A stretch of DNA of 64,000 bases from HGM04593 sp045613945. GTDB lineage: Bacteria; Bacteroidota; Bacteroidia; Bacteroidales; Bacteroidaceae. Location: positions 1-64,000 of the forward strand of contig JAZLBZ010000029.1 in the NCBI GenBank assembly GCA_045613945.1, written 5' to 3'. The notes below the pieces were generated by a model. It made no database searches and had not been told where the DNA came from. It saw only the letters and a program-made list of their open reading frames with translations. Numbering within the stretch: the first letter of the stretch is position 1; each line of letters starts with the position of its first letter. A program made the position numbers and the translations under genes. Positions 27,297-36,879 of the stretch are shown one piece after another.

Positions 27297-28385
27297 TTAA
27301 GGAGTTTTTTGCCTATAAAAATGCAAAATTTCATTACCGGCGAGCATTTCGCGCCTGACGGGAGAATCCAAAGGAAAGGAGGGAGCCACAACACCACACC
27401 CCAGTTCAAGAGAGGGGTTTATCTCGACACGTGCCTCATCCCACAGCGAGGCGTTGATAAAAGACTGCAACACCGTTGCTCCACCCTCTACAAGCAGGCT
27501 GTTTATCCTGGCAGAGTGCAGATGGCTCAAAATCTGAGGAATGAGCGGACTTTCGAAATCGAGCACCACCTGTTCAATATTTTTACCAAACTCACCATCC
27601 TTTTCGCACGCCGTGTACACAACGCTTGGCAGCACGCCGTCAAACATCCTTAAGGTTGCCGGCAAAGAGCCGTTCTTGTCAATCACAAGACGCAACGGTG
27701 CACGACCCGCCCAATGGCGTATGTCGAGTGAAGGGTCATCGAGCAGCGCGGTGTGACGACCGACAAGAATCGCATCACTCTGTGCACGCAATCTATGCAC
27801 AGCCACCTGCGAGACAGATGTCGAAATCTTGACCGCCTGGCCGCCATCGCGCAGCAGGTCAATATACCCGTCGGCGCTTTGCGCCCATTTCAGCGTGACA
27901 TAAGGGCGCTTGTGCACCTGCGATGTAAAAAAAGCACGATTTAACCGAAGACATTCCTCCTCAAGCACACCCACAGTGACATCAATGCCGGCAGCACGCA
28001 TACGTTCAATCCCGGCGCCATTGACTTGGGCATTGGGGTCGGTAGAGCCCACAACAACGCGTGCAAGACCACGCGCTATTATCATATCACAGCATGGCGG
28101 CGTCTTGCCATAGTGCGAACAAGGCTCAAGAGTCACATACATTGTAGAACGCGCAAGCAAAGGCCTGTCGGCCTCTTTTACTGAGTTCACTGCATTCACC
28201 TCGGCATGTGGCTCGCCTGCGCGGATGTGATATCCCTCGCCAATAATGCGCCCGTCACAAACAATCACAGCACCCACCATCGGGTTGGGCGAAGTGCTGC
28301 CCGCGCCACACCTTGCAAGTTGCAGACAGCGCTGCATATACTGTTCATCGACAGTTCTTATATGTAAATTATTCTTACTCATCAC
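27297..28385 (-). CDS. ribD: Bifunctional riboflavin deaminase/reductase RibD
   Basis: Two consecutive steps of riboflavin synthesis. The N-terminal cytidine-deaminase-like domain shows zinc ligands H60 (PHAEVNAV), C89 (LEPCSHYG) and C98 (PPCC), with proton donor E62. The C-terminal reductase domain begins near residue 160 (VTLKWAQSADGYI) and binds NADPH. The 362-residue length is normal. No FMN riboswitch is visible upstream. The SanA-like gene ends 15 bp upstream. Confidence 0.95.
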   Translation of the reverse strand: MMSKNNLHIRTVDEQYMQRCLQLARCGAGSTSPNPMVGAVIVCDGRIIGEGYHIRAGEPHAEVNAVNSVKEADRPLLARSTMYVTLEPCSHYGKTPPCCDMIIARGLARVVVGSTDPNAQVNGAGIERMRAAGIDVTVGVLEEECLRLNRAFFTSQVHKRPYVTLKWAQSADGYIDLLRDGGQAVKISTSVSQVAVHRLRAQSDAILVGRHTALLDDPSLDIRHWAGRAPLRLVIDKNGSLPATLRMFDGVLPSVVYTACEKDGEFGKNIEQVVLDFESPLIPQILSHLHSARINSLLVEGGATVLQSFINASLWDEARVEINPSLELGCGVVAPSFPLDSPVRREMLAGNEILHFYRQKTP

Positions 28386-28400
28386 ACCCCCTATGAACCC

Positions 28401-29060
28401 TTAAATTTCAATCTTCTCACCCAAGAATTTAGGCTGCTTGCCAATCAGCATGTCCATATACATCTTGGTGCGAGCGAGCGCCTCGCGCCCCACACCAAAG
28501 AAAAGATATGTCCTTGAGTGCTTAATATCCTTTGCATCAAAGGCTATGGCATCAATTCCCCACCACGCCGCCAGGCACACAGCCCTGGCATTATGAAATC
28601 CCTGAGAGATTATCGTAATGCTCTCCTGGCCAAAAACCTCCTTGCACCTGACCACAGAGTCAAGTGTCCTGAAACCGGCATAGTCAAGCACAATGTCCGA
28701 CTCGGGAACACCCCGCGCCATAAGCGCATCCTTCATATATTGAGGCTCGTCATACTGCCTTGTCGAATTATCGCCGCTCAGCAGGAATTTTGATATTTTC
28801 TTTGCCTTATAAAGTTCGACACATGCGTCAATCCTGTACTTAAAATAGTAGTTCTGTTTCCCAGTCTTGGTCGCAGGGTTTGTACCAAGCACAAGCCCCA
28901 CGCGATTATACGGAATCTCCGAGACATTGCTGTAACGCCTGGAAGCACTCTTTAGTTCAACCGACCAATAGGAGACCAGGACCGCTGCTACAGCAAGCAG
29001 CAGCAAAGCGAATAGTACAAGCACAGTAATCATTGTTCTTTTTAAAAAGCGGTTTTTCAT
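28401..29060 (-). CDS. SanA/YdcF-family (DUF218) membrane protein
   Basis: A 219-residue protein with one N-terminal membrane helix (TMITVLVLFALLLLAVAAVLV) and a DUF218 Rossmann-like domain outside the membrane. Conserved pieces are GLVLGTNP, FLLSGDNS and ITIISQGFHNARAV. E. coli SanA contributes to envelope barrier function; ElyC relatives affect lipid-carrier metabolism. The start at 29060 (MKNRFLKRT) directly precedes the helix, whereas the frame is open further upstream. Family solid, reaction unknown. Confidence 0.82.
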   Translation of the reverse strand: MKNRFLKRTMITVLVLFALLLLAVAAVLVSYWSVELKSASRRYSNVSEIPYNRVGLVLGTNPATKTGKQNYYFKYRIDACVELYKAKKISKFLLSGDNSTRQYDEPQYMKDALMARGVPESDIVLDYAGFRTLDSVVRCKEVFGQESITIISQGFHNARAVCLAAWWGIDAIAFDAKDIKHSRTYLFFGVGREALARTKMYMDMLIGKQPKFLGEKIEI

Positions 29061-29111
29061 AACGGCAAATATAATCATCAAAATGCTATACAGCAAATAT
29101 CCGTAGGCACT

Positions 29112-29942
29112 CTACTCTTCTTTTTTCAAAGTGACGATAACAATCTCGCTTGGTACACAAAAGCGGACCTTGCGCCTTGATGTGCCCACACCATTGGTAG
29201 TTATCACAGTCGTGCCGTTAGTAGCCTTGTTCCTTCCACGCAGGAAACGCTTTCCATAACGCGTGTTCTTCACTGGCGTATAAAGCCCAAACAGCGACAC
29301 CTGGCCACCATGCGTGTGCCCGGCAAATGCCAAGTCGGCATCTATTGAATGACGCTCAATAAAATCGGGATTATGGCTGACTAGTATAACAAACCTGGAC
29401 TCTTCAATATCTTTCATCTGCTGCGCAAAAAGCGTATCGTTTGCAAAACTATCGTACACCCCGGCCACAGCATATTCGCCACTCCCATCAATGAGATCAG
29501 TACACCAAACCATTCCATCGAGCAAATAAAAATCATATTTATCCGCAGCCTGCCTTATAAGCGACTCATTACGCATATCGTGGTTGCCAAACGCCACATA
29601 TTTTCCCCAGCGTGGCCCGGCTTCCGAAAGCGATTTAAAAAGCACATCAACAGAGTCGCTGTCAGTCACATAGTCCCCACCCAGGAGAAGCATATCGGGC
29701 GATTCCTTTTGCAACTTGCGCACAAGTTTCCCCAGACGCTTATGATTAAACAGGCTTGGATAGTGCAAGTCCGAGATAAATGCAATCTTATAACCGTCAA
29801 GCCCTTCAGGAACATTTTCTTTGGCAAATGTATAGCGCTTAATGCGCCCCACACCATTTGGAGACAAGGACGCACAAGACGAAATCAGCAGCATTGCTGC
29901 TGCCAATATCACCATCTGTGCAAAAAAGTTCCTTGTTTTCAT
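29112..29942 (-). CDS. Metallophosphoesterase lipoprotein
   Basis: A 276-residue calcineurin-type phosphoesterase anchored by a lipid: lipobox ISSCAS, Cys23. The metal-binding motifs are complete: SDLH, GGDYV, GNHD, VSHNPD and GHTHGGQ. It resembles YaeI-like enzymes (UDP-2,3-diacylglucosamine or nucleotide phosphoesterases), but the substrate is not evident. Its ATG overlaps the ispF stop (ATGA), implying translational coupling. Confidence 0.87.
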   Translation of the reverse strand: MKTRNFFAQMVILAAAMLLISSCASLSPNGVGRIKRYTFAKENVPEGLDGYKIAFISDLHYPSLFNHKRLGKLVRKLQKESPDMLLLGGDYVTDSDSVDVLFKSLSEAGPRWGKYVAFGNHDMRNESLIRQAADKYDFYLLDGMVWCTDLIDGSGEYAVAGVYDSFANDTLFAQQMKDIEESRFVILVSHNPDFIERHSIDADLAFAGHTHGGQVSLFGLYTPVKNTRYGKRFLRGRNKATNGTTVITTNGVGTSRRKVRFCVPSEIVIVTLKKEE

Positions 29943-30412
29943 TTACATATAAGCACTGTCGCGTAGGCGGTTATGCCCTCCTTGCGCCCCTCAAAACCAA
30001 GTTTCTCGGTTGTTGTCGCCTTCACCGACACACAATCAACATCAATGCCAAGTACTTCGGCCATCGTCTGTTGCATGGCCGGAATATGAGGGTTCAACTT
30101 GGGAGCCTGGGCTGCAACCGTAGAATCAATATTGCCTATGGTATAGCCCTTCTCCTTGAGCAGCCCGGCGGTACGACGCAAGAGAATCTTGCTGTCAATA
30201 CCCAGGAACTCATCGGAGTTGTCGGGGAACTGATACCCGATGTCACGCAAATTGGCAGCACCCAACAGAGCGTCGCATATAGCATGAATGAGCACATCGG
30301 CATCGGAGTGCCCTGCCAAACCAAACTCATATGGAATCTTGACGCCACCAATCCAAAGGTCGCGATTCTCTACAAACTTATGTACATCAATACCAAAACC
30401 AACTCTTATCAT
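29939..30412 (-). CDS. ispF: 2-C-methyl-D-erythritol 2,4-cyclodiphosphate synthase
   Basis: Fifth enzyme of the MEP isoprenoid pathway; trimeric zinc enzyme. Ligands D9 and H11 (GIDVHKF) and H43 (HSDADVLIHAI) are present, with the C-terminal KATTTEKLGFEGRKEGI block. At 157 residues it is full length. It feeds the same lipid pathway as uppS further down the block. It sits 12 bp after porV. Confidence 0.95.
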   Translation of the reverse strand: MIRVGFGIDVHKFVENRDLWIGGVKIPYEFGLAGHSDADVLIHAICDALLGAANLRDIGYQFPDNSDEFLGIDSKILLRRTAGLLKEKGYTIGNIDSTVAAQAPKLNPHIPAMQQTMAEVLGIDVDCVSVKATTTEKLGFEGRKEGITAYATVLICK

Positions 30413-30424
30413 AGGAATATTCTT

Positions 30425-31627
30425 TTATCGGCGGAACAGTTCTTTAAGGCCATCCATGTCAAACGAGAGCGAGAAACGCAATGTCTGGTCGAGCGGGTTG
30501 CTCTGCGCTGTTGATATGAGATATGCAGCATCAAGCGAGAATACGCTCATGCGGAATCCCGCACCCAAAGTAAAGTACTTTCGGTTTCCCTTGTAGGCAT
30601 CCTCATAGTGATAGCCGGCACGTAACGAGAACTGCTGGTTGTAGCAGTATTCAAGACCTATACCGCCATATATTTCCCTCATCTCCTCTTCAAAGCCACC
30701 GGGAGCATCGGCAAACGACTTGAATATACCCGAAATAGATGAAATGTCGTTATAGCCTGTAGCATCGAGCCATGCCTGATACTCGGAGTGCCGGCTTTCA
30801 TCATCAACGCCTGGGGCAGGGTTCTCCTCAAGGAACTGGTCATACGATGGTTTTGTAGGCACCAACAGTTTGTTGAGATCAAGACTGATTGATAATGTAT
30901 TATACTCATCAAACGGCAAGAGCAGCGATGCTCCAAGACGCAGGTTAGTTGGGATAAACTCATTTGTCGCGCCGCCGTCATACGATATCTTTGTACCAAT
31001 ATTGGAGATGTTCATACCAAGTCCAAGAAGGCACTCGCGGTTACCCATAAAAAGATACTTGTTGTAGTAGAGGGCAATGTCGGCAGCAAAGGCATTGCCG
31101 GGCGACATATCGTCCTGATAGTCATACTGCAAATCGCTGAAAATATATCGCAATGCGATTGCCGCCGAGAAAGTCTCGGAAAGCATGCGCGAATAGGCAA
31201 CGTCAAAAGCCAGTTCGTATGGCTTTATAGTCCATTGCATATCCCCCTCTCCCGCAAAGACCTCACCAAGCGAGAAGTATGTCAACGACGAACTCACCGC
31301 CGAATAGTCGCCTATGCGATAGAAACCGGCAAGGTTCACAAGGTCAATATCACTCACAAGCTGGCGGAGCCAGGGAGTGTATGACATTGAAACGCCCGCA
31401 CGAGCGATGTTGAACGGATACTTCGCAGGGTTCCAGTATTGCGAGTTCGCATCGGGTTCGGTGGCAACACCCACATCGCCGAGCGCGCCTGCACGCGCAT
31501 CGGGAGCGATGGAAAGCGAAGTAACACCCGTATACACAGGATTAAACTGAGTCTTTGCATCCTGAGCAAGAACCGGCACAGCCATCACGGCCAGCAAAAA
31601 CAAAACAATTATGTTATTCTTTGTCAT
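30425..31627 (-). CDS. porV: Type IX secretion outer-membrane protein PorV
   Basis: FadL-like outer-membrane barrel that shuttles T9SS cargo from the translocon to the PorU sortase. About 400 residues. Signal peptide LLAVMAVPVLAQD, then TGVTSLSIAPDARAGALGDVGVAT, which is diagnostic of PorV/PorP-like proteins. Repeated amphipathic strands fill the rest. The start at 31627 begins the signal peptide. Immediate neighbour of porU, the usual functional pair. Assignment strong. Confidence 0.92.
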   Translation of the reverse strand: MTKNNIIVLFLLAVMAVPVLAQDAKTQFNPVYTGVTSLSIAPDARAGALGDVGVATEPDANSQYWNPAKYPFNIARAGVSMSYTPWLRQLVSDIDLVNLAGFYRIGDYSAVSSSLTYFSLGEVFAGEGDMQWTIKPYELAFDVAYSRMLSETFSAAIALRYIFSDLQYDYQDDMSPGNAFAADIALYYNKYLFMGNRECLLGLGMNISNIGTKISYDGGATNEFIPTNLRLGASLLLPFDEYNTLSISLDLNKLLVPTKPSYDQFLEENPAPGVDDESRHSEYQAWLDATGYNDISSISGIFKSFADAPGGFEEEMREIYGGIGLEYCYNQQFSLRAGYHYEDAYKGNRKYFTLGAGFRMSVFSLDAAYLISTAQSNPLDQTLRFSLSFDMDGLKELFRR

Positions 31628-31698
31628 ATCAAACCTGTTTTTCACTGCCACAAAAAATCATTGGCAGCAATTTGCACATTATATAACTACTTTTCGGT

Positions 31699-34600
31699 TT
31701 ATTTATTGTTCACAACAACGAATTTTGCAGCCTTTATCACCGATGTCACACCGTCTTCGGTCACGCAAGCCCTCACTACGTACACCCCGGTAGAGAGCGG
31801 CTGCCCACCCTGTGCCGTTCCATTCCAATGGAGCGTGTATACATTGCTGTCGCTCGCCACCCGCTCGCTATTGCTCCACACGTGCTGCCCCTGGACATTG
31901 AACACATCAATACGCACATCAATCCCGCTCTGCGGGCGGTCGTGTACCAGCGTAAACGTTGCAGGGGCGCCGGCGATTACGGGAGCCGGGGTCACTTTCA
32001 GTTCCGAATAACCGGATGCAAACGATGGATCGACCTTAAAGGTCAGCCTTGCAAGTGAGGAATTGTTATACAAATCCCAGGCACGCAATATCAAAGTATG
32101 CTCACCCGCCTCGAGGCTGTTCAGCGGCATGCTTATTGTTCCGCGCCTGTAGTCGCCCACTGCCGGCACAAAGGCACTGTTGAGATTGTATGTGTGACGC
32201 GGGTCATTATCCACAATAGCTGTAATATCGTGCCCCACGCCGGTACCCATAGTATTTATGCCGTTTTCATCGAAGAGTTCTACAACAAGGACAGGTGTTG
32301 CGCCCACATTCCCCCCGTCAACAAAGGATGGCGAGTCAAGATACATCCTAATCTCGGGGCCAACGCTGTCATTCTTAAGCCCAGTTGCTGTCCCGCCCAC
32401 TGTAAAGTTAACAAAATGGCCTTGCGCCGATGACGCAAAAGCAGTGTCTACCGCATAAAGGTTAAGCATACCAAAATCATTACTGTAACTTATATCCAAT
32501 GGAATTGGCATATTTATTGAGAAACGACCGTTGCTGACCGAGTCATTACCCGAGAAGAGAGTCTTGTTATAGGCAGTGTAACGATGACTGCCCAAGCCTG
32601 TATTGTCACGCGTCTCAACATCCACAGCGCTATCGAAGAGGGTTGAATAGAGCACGCCTGTGAAATCGGCAGCCAATTCGCCCGTAGCGTTCACCACGCG
32701 ACCCTCAACATTCAAAAGTGAACCGGCACTTACCTGCGCGGTACTCAGCACGGCATCAACACCGTTCATCCTGTCGACAACAACACGGTACCCGGGATAT
32801 TTGAGTCTCAAGGCGGGGTCGCCCAAAAGTACATACTGCAATTTATTCACAGTCTTGTCACTCCCTGCCCAAATGACGTTGCACTTGGCCATACGCACCG
32901 CGTCACCAACAGCAATAACCTTGCCTGTGTTCACCGGCTGCATAAGCAGCCTGCAGAACTCCTTGTTGATAACCGAATTGTAACTCTGCATCACAGTACG
33001 TGTTGTTGTGAAAAGGCCTATTGCACCACCCGCAGCGTTCATTATTGCCGACTCGGCAACCGAGTTGTCGCCCATATCAAAGGGACCAATGTCGCACGAT
33101 GCTGTTACCCAGAACGGTACGCGTGCAGATTTCAAGGCAGCCATATCCGATGCTTTCCACACCATCTCGTGCGAGAGCAGGTTGCTGCTGCCATGTCCCG
33201 AATAGTTGACCATCAAAGCGCCCTTGTCTAGCAAACTGTATATCTCCTTTGTAACGGCAGGATAGCGTTTTCCCGTAGCAGAGACTTCAATAGGATAGTC
33301 ATCCCAATAGATGCGGTTGACAATATACGAAGGATAGTTATCTTCAAATACCGAGGCTATGGCATCGGCATCCTTCATATGTTGGTTGGGCATACTATCA
33401 TCGCCGTCATCACCCAAAAGCAGGATTCTGTTCTGCCACTCGCCGGCGTTCTTGTTCTGCATGTAGGCAATTATCTTGTCAACAACAGCATCGGCATCAG
33501 CGACCGACTGCACCGGAAGGCGTCCAATACCCAGGTCAACCTTATCATTTCTGTGATCACCGCCCTCGTTGTCATCAAGATATCCTATGTAATCCTCAAG
33601 AACATAGGACTGTATGGCATTAACGGAGTTCTGCGACTCATAGCAGAGAATGTAATCCTCTTGCTTGCGGCCGGGGAAGGTAAGCAGGCGGTTATCAAAC
33701 CAGCCATCGCCAAACAACAGAAGATATTTTGGTGCCTCGTCCGGTGTAGCGGCACGGTCATAGAGCATTTTCATCAAGCGACGATACGCGGTAACATCGG
33801 GTGTTCCCGACGAGAATTCATTATACACCTGCTGGGCAGTAACGACCTCTACAGTAAGCCCATCCATTGCGCGGTGCGCATCTGCAAGGCGCTCGGCAGC
33901 CTGTAAATAGTTTCCATTTGTTGGAACAATGATTACCATATCGGCCTGTGCAATGCCATGAAGGTTCTGATTGGGAACTTTCCCCAACGATTTCACCGAT
34001 GGAAAGGAACCTTTCACGTTTACGGCAACAAGATTACTCCTTGCGCTCGCCGGGGCAACCACAGAATAGGCTGTCCCCTTTAATTCGCCAGCCAGTTCCT
34101 TTATCGATGAGGGAGAGGAGACATCCCACACCCTTGTATTTGCATCGCACCCCGCAATCTCGAATTTTGCAGTGCCGTCATCAGAAAGTTCTCCCCTGAA
34201 GAGAGTGTTCGCCCCGCGCAAGACGAGCGAACGACGATAATTAAGACGCAGAAAATCGAGGTAGCCCACAAGCGAGTTGTCATCGGTCCTGTGCACAAGA
34301 TAGAAGGTCGATTTACCGGCGACGCCACCAGGAATGGTAAACTTGCCCTCAGCAATCTTGCCAACCTCGCCCGACACTGTACGCCCCACAGTCAACGACC
34401 CCACCTCGAATGTTGAATTGAAATCGCCATAAAGCACTGCGACCTTGCTTGCAATTTCGCCGCCAGTCGCAAACGAGAGGTCAACGACTGCTGTGCCATC
34501 CATTGCACCGTCAATGGCAAAATTATAGTTCTTCGCACGACTTGCCGAACTTGAGAAAGCATCATTGTCTACAAGAACACGACCATAGGAACATAGGCTC

Positions 34601-35469
34601 TTTTTCTCCTTTTCATAGAGAGCATAATCATTGTACGACGTGTACACATCCTGCACTGTCGCCTCAAGAGTCACTTTGGGGAAATCCATTGGCTTCCCTT
34701 CGCTCTCAGTGAGGAAGTAGCATCCAACTGTTGAATAGACATTCTGCGAGTGGACATAACGTCCATCACGATACTCCCACTTTATTGTTCCGTTTGCATA
34801 GAAGAGCACATAGCCGCTCTCGCGCCACAATGGAATCTCAACCAGATCGTCAGGCAACGACTCCAGGCCTGTCTCGGGCAAGATATGGCCGCCATAGCCA
34901 TAAAGGCGCACCTTTGACGGATTGGCAAAGCCCATCTTCTTGAGTTCGCTATCGGTTATCCTGTGCACGCCATTCTCCTCAACTGCAATACGCACCCACT
35001 TGCCGGCGGCAAGGAGTGACGATGATGTATAACGTTCAGCAGGCGCAACAGAGGCGGCTGCACGCTGCGGGCGCTGCACAGGCTGCCTGTCAACAACAAG
35101 TTTGTATGAGTTTATGCGATAGTATTTCCCGCCACGCATTACAACAGGCAAAAAGACAACATCCAGTTGCGCTTGCTTTGCCTGAACACCCACGTGGCAC
35201 TCCACCACAGGCATCTCGGGCAACACTCCAAACTCCTCCTTGATTGAATAACGCGCCGCCTCGGCATCTGTCATCCTTTGGAATTCGGGGTACTCAATGT
35301 GAGCAGAATAGCTGTAGTTCTTATAATCGGCAGGCAACTCCACAACCTGCGTGCAGACAGGTAACAGCGAATCGCAGCGCACAGCACTCCAGTCAACAGA
35401 GTGGAACTGTGCCCTGGCCACCGTTGCAACCAGCAGCAGAATAGAGAATATCAGTTGCCTTATCTTCAT
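31699..35469 (-). CDS. porU: Type IX secretion sortase PorU (C25 gingipain-like peptidase)
   Basis: Cell-surface cysteine peptidase that removes the C-terminal signal of T9SS cargo and attaches the protein to anionic LPS. The 1256 residues contain a signal peptide ending VARAQ, a beta-rich N-terminal region and the C25 catalytic domain (about 500-890) with catalytic His759 in NYSGHGSS and Cys792 in TASCDIGPFD. An Ig-like region and a T9SS-type C-terminal domain (ending AKFVVVNNK) follow. Both catalytic residues are intact. It precedes porV by 71 bp and follows the FAH-family gene by 8 bp. Confidence 0.93.
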   Translation of the reverse strand: MKIRQLIFSILLLVATVARAQFHSVDWSAVRCDSLLPVCTQVVELPADYKNYSYSAHIEYPEFQRMTDAEAARYSIKEEFGVLPEMPVVECHVGVQAKQAQLDVVFLPVVMRGGKYYRINSYKLVVDRQPVQRPQRAAASVAPAERYTSSSLLAAGKWVRIAVEENGVHRITDSELKKMGFANPSKVRLYGYGGHILPETGLESLPDDLVEIPLWRESGYVLFYANGTIKWEYRDGRYVHSQNVYSTVGCYFLTESEGKPMDFPKVTLEATVQDVYTSYNDYALYEKEKKSLCSYGRVLVDNDAFSSSASRAKNYNFAIDGAMDGTAVVDLSFATGGEIASKVAVLYGDFNSTFEVGSLTVGRTVSGEVGKIAEGKFTIPGGVAGKSTFYLVHRTDDNSLVGYLDFLRLNYRRSLVLRGANTLFRGELSDDGTAKFEIAGCDANTRVWDVSSPSSIKELAGELKGTAYSVVAPASARSNLVAVNVKGSFPSVKSLGKVPNQNLHGIAQADMVIIVPTNGNYLQAAERLADAHRAMDGLTVEVVTAQQVYNEFSSGTPDVTAYRRLMKMLYDRAATPDEAPKYLLLFGDGWFDNRLLTFPGRKQEDYILCYESQNSVNAIQSYVLEDYIGYLDDNEGGDHRNDKVDLGIGRLPVQSVADADAVVDKIIAYMQNKNAGEWQNRILLLGDDGDDSMPNQHMKDADAIASVFEDNYPSYIVNRIYWDDYPIEVSATGKRYPAVTKEIYSLLDKGALMVNYSGHGSSNLLSHEMVWKASDMAALKSARVPFWVTASCDIGPFDMGDNSVAESAIMNAAGGAIGLFTTTRTVMQSYNSVINKEFCRLLMQPVNTGKVIAVGDAVRMAKCNVIWAGSDKTVNKLQYVLLGDPALRLKYPGYRVVVDRMNGVDAVLSTAQVSAGSLLNVEGRVVNATGELAADFTGVLYSTLFDSAVDVETRDNTGLGSHRYTAYNKTLFSGNDSVSNGRFSINMPIPLDISYSNDFGMLNLYAVDTAFASSAQGHFVNFTVGGTATGLKNDSVGPEIRMYLDSPSFVDGGNVGATPVLVVELFDENGINTMGTGVGHDITAIVDNDPRHTYNLNSAFVPAVGDYRRGTISMPLNSLEAGEHTLILRAWDLYNNSSLARLTFKVDPSFASGYSELKVTPAPVIAGAPATFTLVHDRPQSGIDVRIDVFNVQGQHVWSNSERVASDSNVYTLHWNGTAQGGQPLSTGVYVVRACVTEDGVTSVIKAAKFVVVNNK

Positions 35470-35477
35470 ATCTGTCT

Positions 35478-36098
35478 TTATCTTACGTGGAAGTCGAGCA
35501 CCTTGTCATCGCCAATATACCCCTTGAGATGCGTGCCTATTGTCGCAGGCCCCGAACCCGCAGGCGTGCCGGTAAATATCAGGTCGCCGGTCTTCAATGT
35601 ACAGAAACGGCTGACGTAGGCAATTATTTCATCAACAGCAAAAAACATCTGCGAGGTGTTCCCCTTTTGCACCACCTCATCGTTTATTGTCAGCGAGAAA
35701 TCGACATTATTGATGTCATAGCCTTCGACTGGGCGAAAATCGCCTAGTACCGCCGAGCCGTCAAAGCCCTTGCTCATGTCCCAGGGCTCGCCGGCCGCGA
35801 TGAGTTCGCGTTGCCAGTCGCGCGCAGTGAAGTCAATGCCCACTGTTATGGCATCGTAGTAACGGTGAGCAAAACGGGCAGGAATGCTCTTTCCCAGTTT
35901 GTTTATGCGCACAACAATCTCGGCCTCATAGTCAATGCGGCCCATGAAGTCGGGCACATAGAAGTGCTTTCCGTTCTTTATTATCGCCGAGTCGGGTTTC
36001 ATGAAAATTATTGGCACAGCAGGTTTCTCATTGCTGCCATCGAACTCTATCGCATGGTCCCTGTAATTTTTTCCAACAGCTATTATCTTCATCTTCAA
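35478..36098 (-). CDS. Fumarylacetoacetate hydrolase-family enzyme
   Basis: A 206-residue metal-dependent hydrolase/decarboxylase/tautomerase fold (FAHD1-like). Metal-binding acidic residues are in RIDYEAEIVVRI and GIDFTARDWQ; FTGTPAGSGP is the conserved C-terminal loop. Short FAHD1-type members act as oxaloacetate tautomerase/decarboxylase or acylpyruvase; which applies here is unknown. It abuts rex with no gap, suggesting redox-linked control of this transcript. An alternative start is the ATG at codon 3. Confidence 0.87.
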   Translation of the reverse strand: MKMKIIAVGKNYRDHAIEFDGSNEKPAVPIIFMKPDSAIIKNGKHFYVPDFMGRIDYEAEIVVRINKLGKSIPARFAHRYYDAITVGIDFTARDWQRELIAAGEPWDMSKGFDGSAVLGDFRPVEGYDINNVDFSLTINDEVVQKGNTSQMFFAVDEIIAYVSRFCTLKTGDLIFTGTPAGSGPATIGTHLKGYIGDDKVLDFHVR

Positions 36099-36755
36099 TC
36101 AAATTTCTTCGGTTACACTAAGTCCCTCGAGGCGGTTGAACATCAGCGACAAATGGGCATAGAGTGAGGTATTCTGCACCACAATGTTCTCGGGGACACG
36201 TATGCGCAGAGGGGTAAAGTTCCATATAGCCTTTATACCCCACACAATCATCTTGTCGGCAACCTCCTGAGCGCGATCAATGGGCACGGTGAGCACACCA
36301 ATCTGCACATTATGCTTTTTCATCTTGGCCTCGAGTTCGTTGATGTGGTATACCGGTATGCCCGCCACACTGTGGCCGACCACCTTAGGGCTTGTATCAA
36401 ACGCAGCCACCACCTCAAGACCAAACTGCTTGAGTCCGGTATCATTTAGCAGCGCACTGCCCAGTTTTCCTGCTCCAAAGAGAAAGGCCTTGTGCATACG
36501 GGTAAAGCCCAGAAAATCCTCGAGAACCTCGAGCAGATTATCAATTTCGTACCCCACACGGGTACGCCCCACAATGTTCACGCAAGAGAGATCCTTCGCA
36601 ATCTGCGAGGCAACAATGCTTGTCTCCTTTGACAAGCGTGTCGACGACACATACTGCTCGCCGCGCTGCTTGAGCAGGCGGCACACCGACAGGTACCAGG
36701 GCAGGCGCCTGAGCGTGGGTTCGGGAACTTTATCTATTTTCGTTATCTGAGCCAT
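36099..36755 (-). CDS. rex: Redox-sensing transcriptional repressor Rex
   Basis: NADH/NAD+-sensing repressor. The 218-residue form starts at 36755 (MAQITKIDKVPEPTLRRL). An N-terminal winged helix (LPWYLSVCRLLKQRGEQYVSSTRLSKE) is followed by a Rossmann NAD-binding domain with AFLFGAGKLGSALLND and the C-terminal swapped helix. As first gene of the porU block it may regulate this operon. A short palindrome TTTGTCACAAA lies upstream, but it is not a clear Rex operator. Confidence 0.93.
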   Translation of the reverse strand: MAQITKIDKVPEPTLRRLPWYLSVCRLLKQRGEQYVSSTRLSKETSIVASQIAKDLSCVNIVGRTRVGYEIDNLLEVLEDFLGFTRMHKAFLFGAGKLGSALLNDTGLKQFGLEVVAAFDTSPKVVGHSVAGIPVYHINELEAKMKKHNVQIGVLTVPIDRAQEVADKMIVWGIKAIWNFTPLRIRVPENIVVQNTSLYAHLSLMFNRLEGLSVTEEI

Positions 36756-36813
36756 TCTTTTCGCGCGTGTTTTTATCTTATAACGGAACAAAAGTAATGT
36801 TATTTTACGAAGC

Positions 36814-36846
36814 TTTGAAATTTGTCACAAAAATATTGTACCTTAG
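36814..36846 (+). promoter_or_regulatory. Candidate promoter of the SUI1-like gene
   Basis: TTTG (36814-36817), 21 nt and TACCTTAG (36839-36846), one mismatch to the -7 consensus, lie 33 bp before the start codon. Confidence 0.5.
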
Positions 36847-36879
36847 CGAACGGTAATTTTGTAAAAGAGACTGCAGAAG

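Noticed and set aside
28386..28400. FMN riboswitch expected near ribD
   Set aside because: The gap before ribD is only 15 bp and no RFN-like conserved element is seen.
36818..36838. Palindrome TTTGTCACAAA upstream of rex as a Rex operator
   Set aside because: It lacks the TTGTGAA-N4-TTCACAA arrangement; too short to call.
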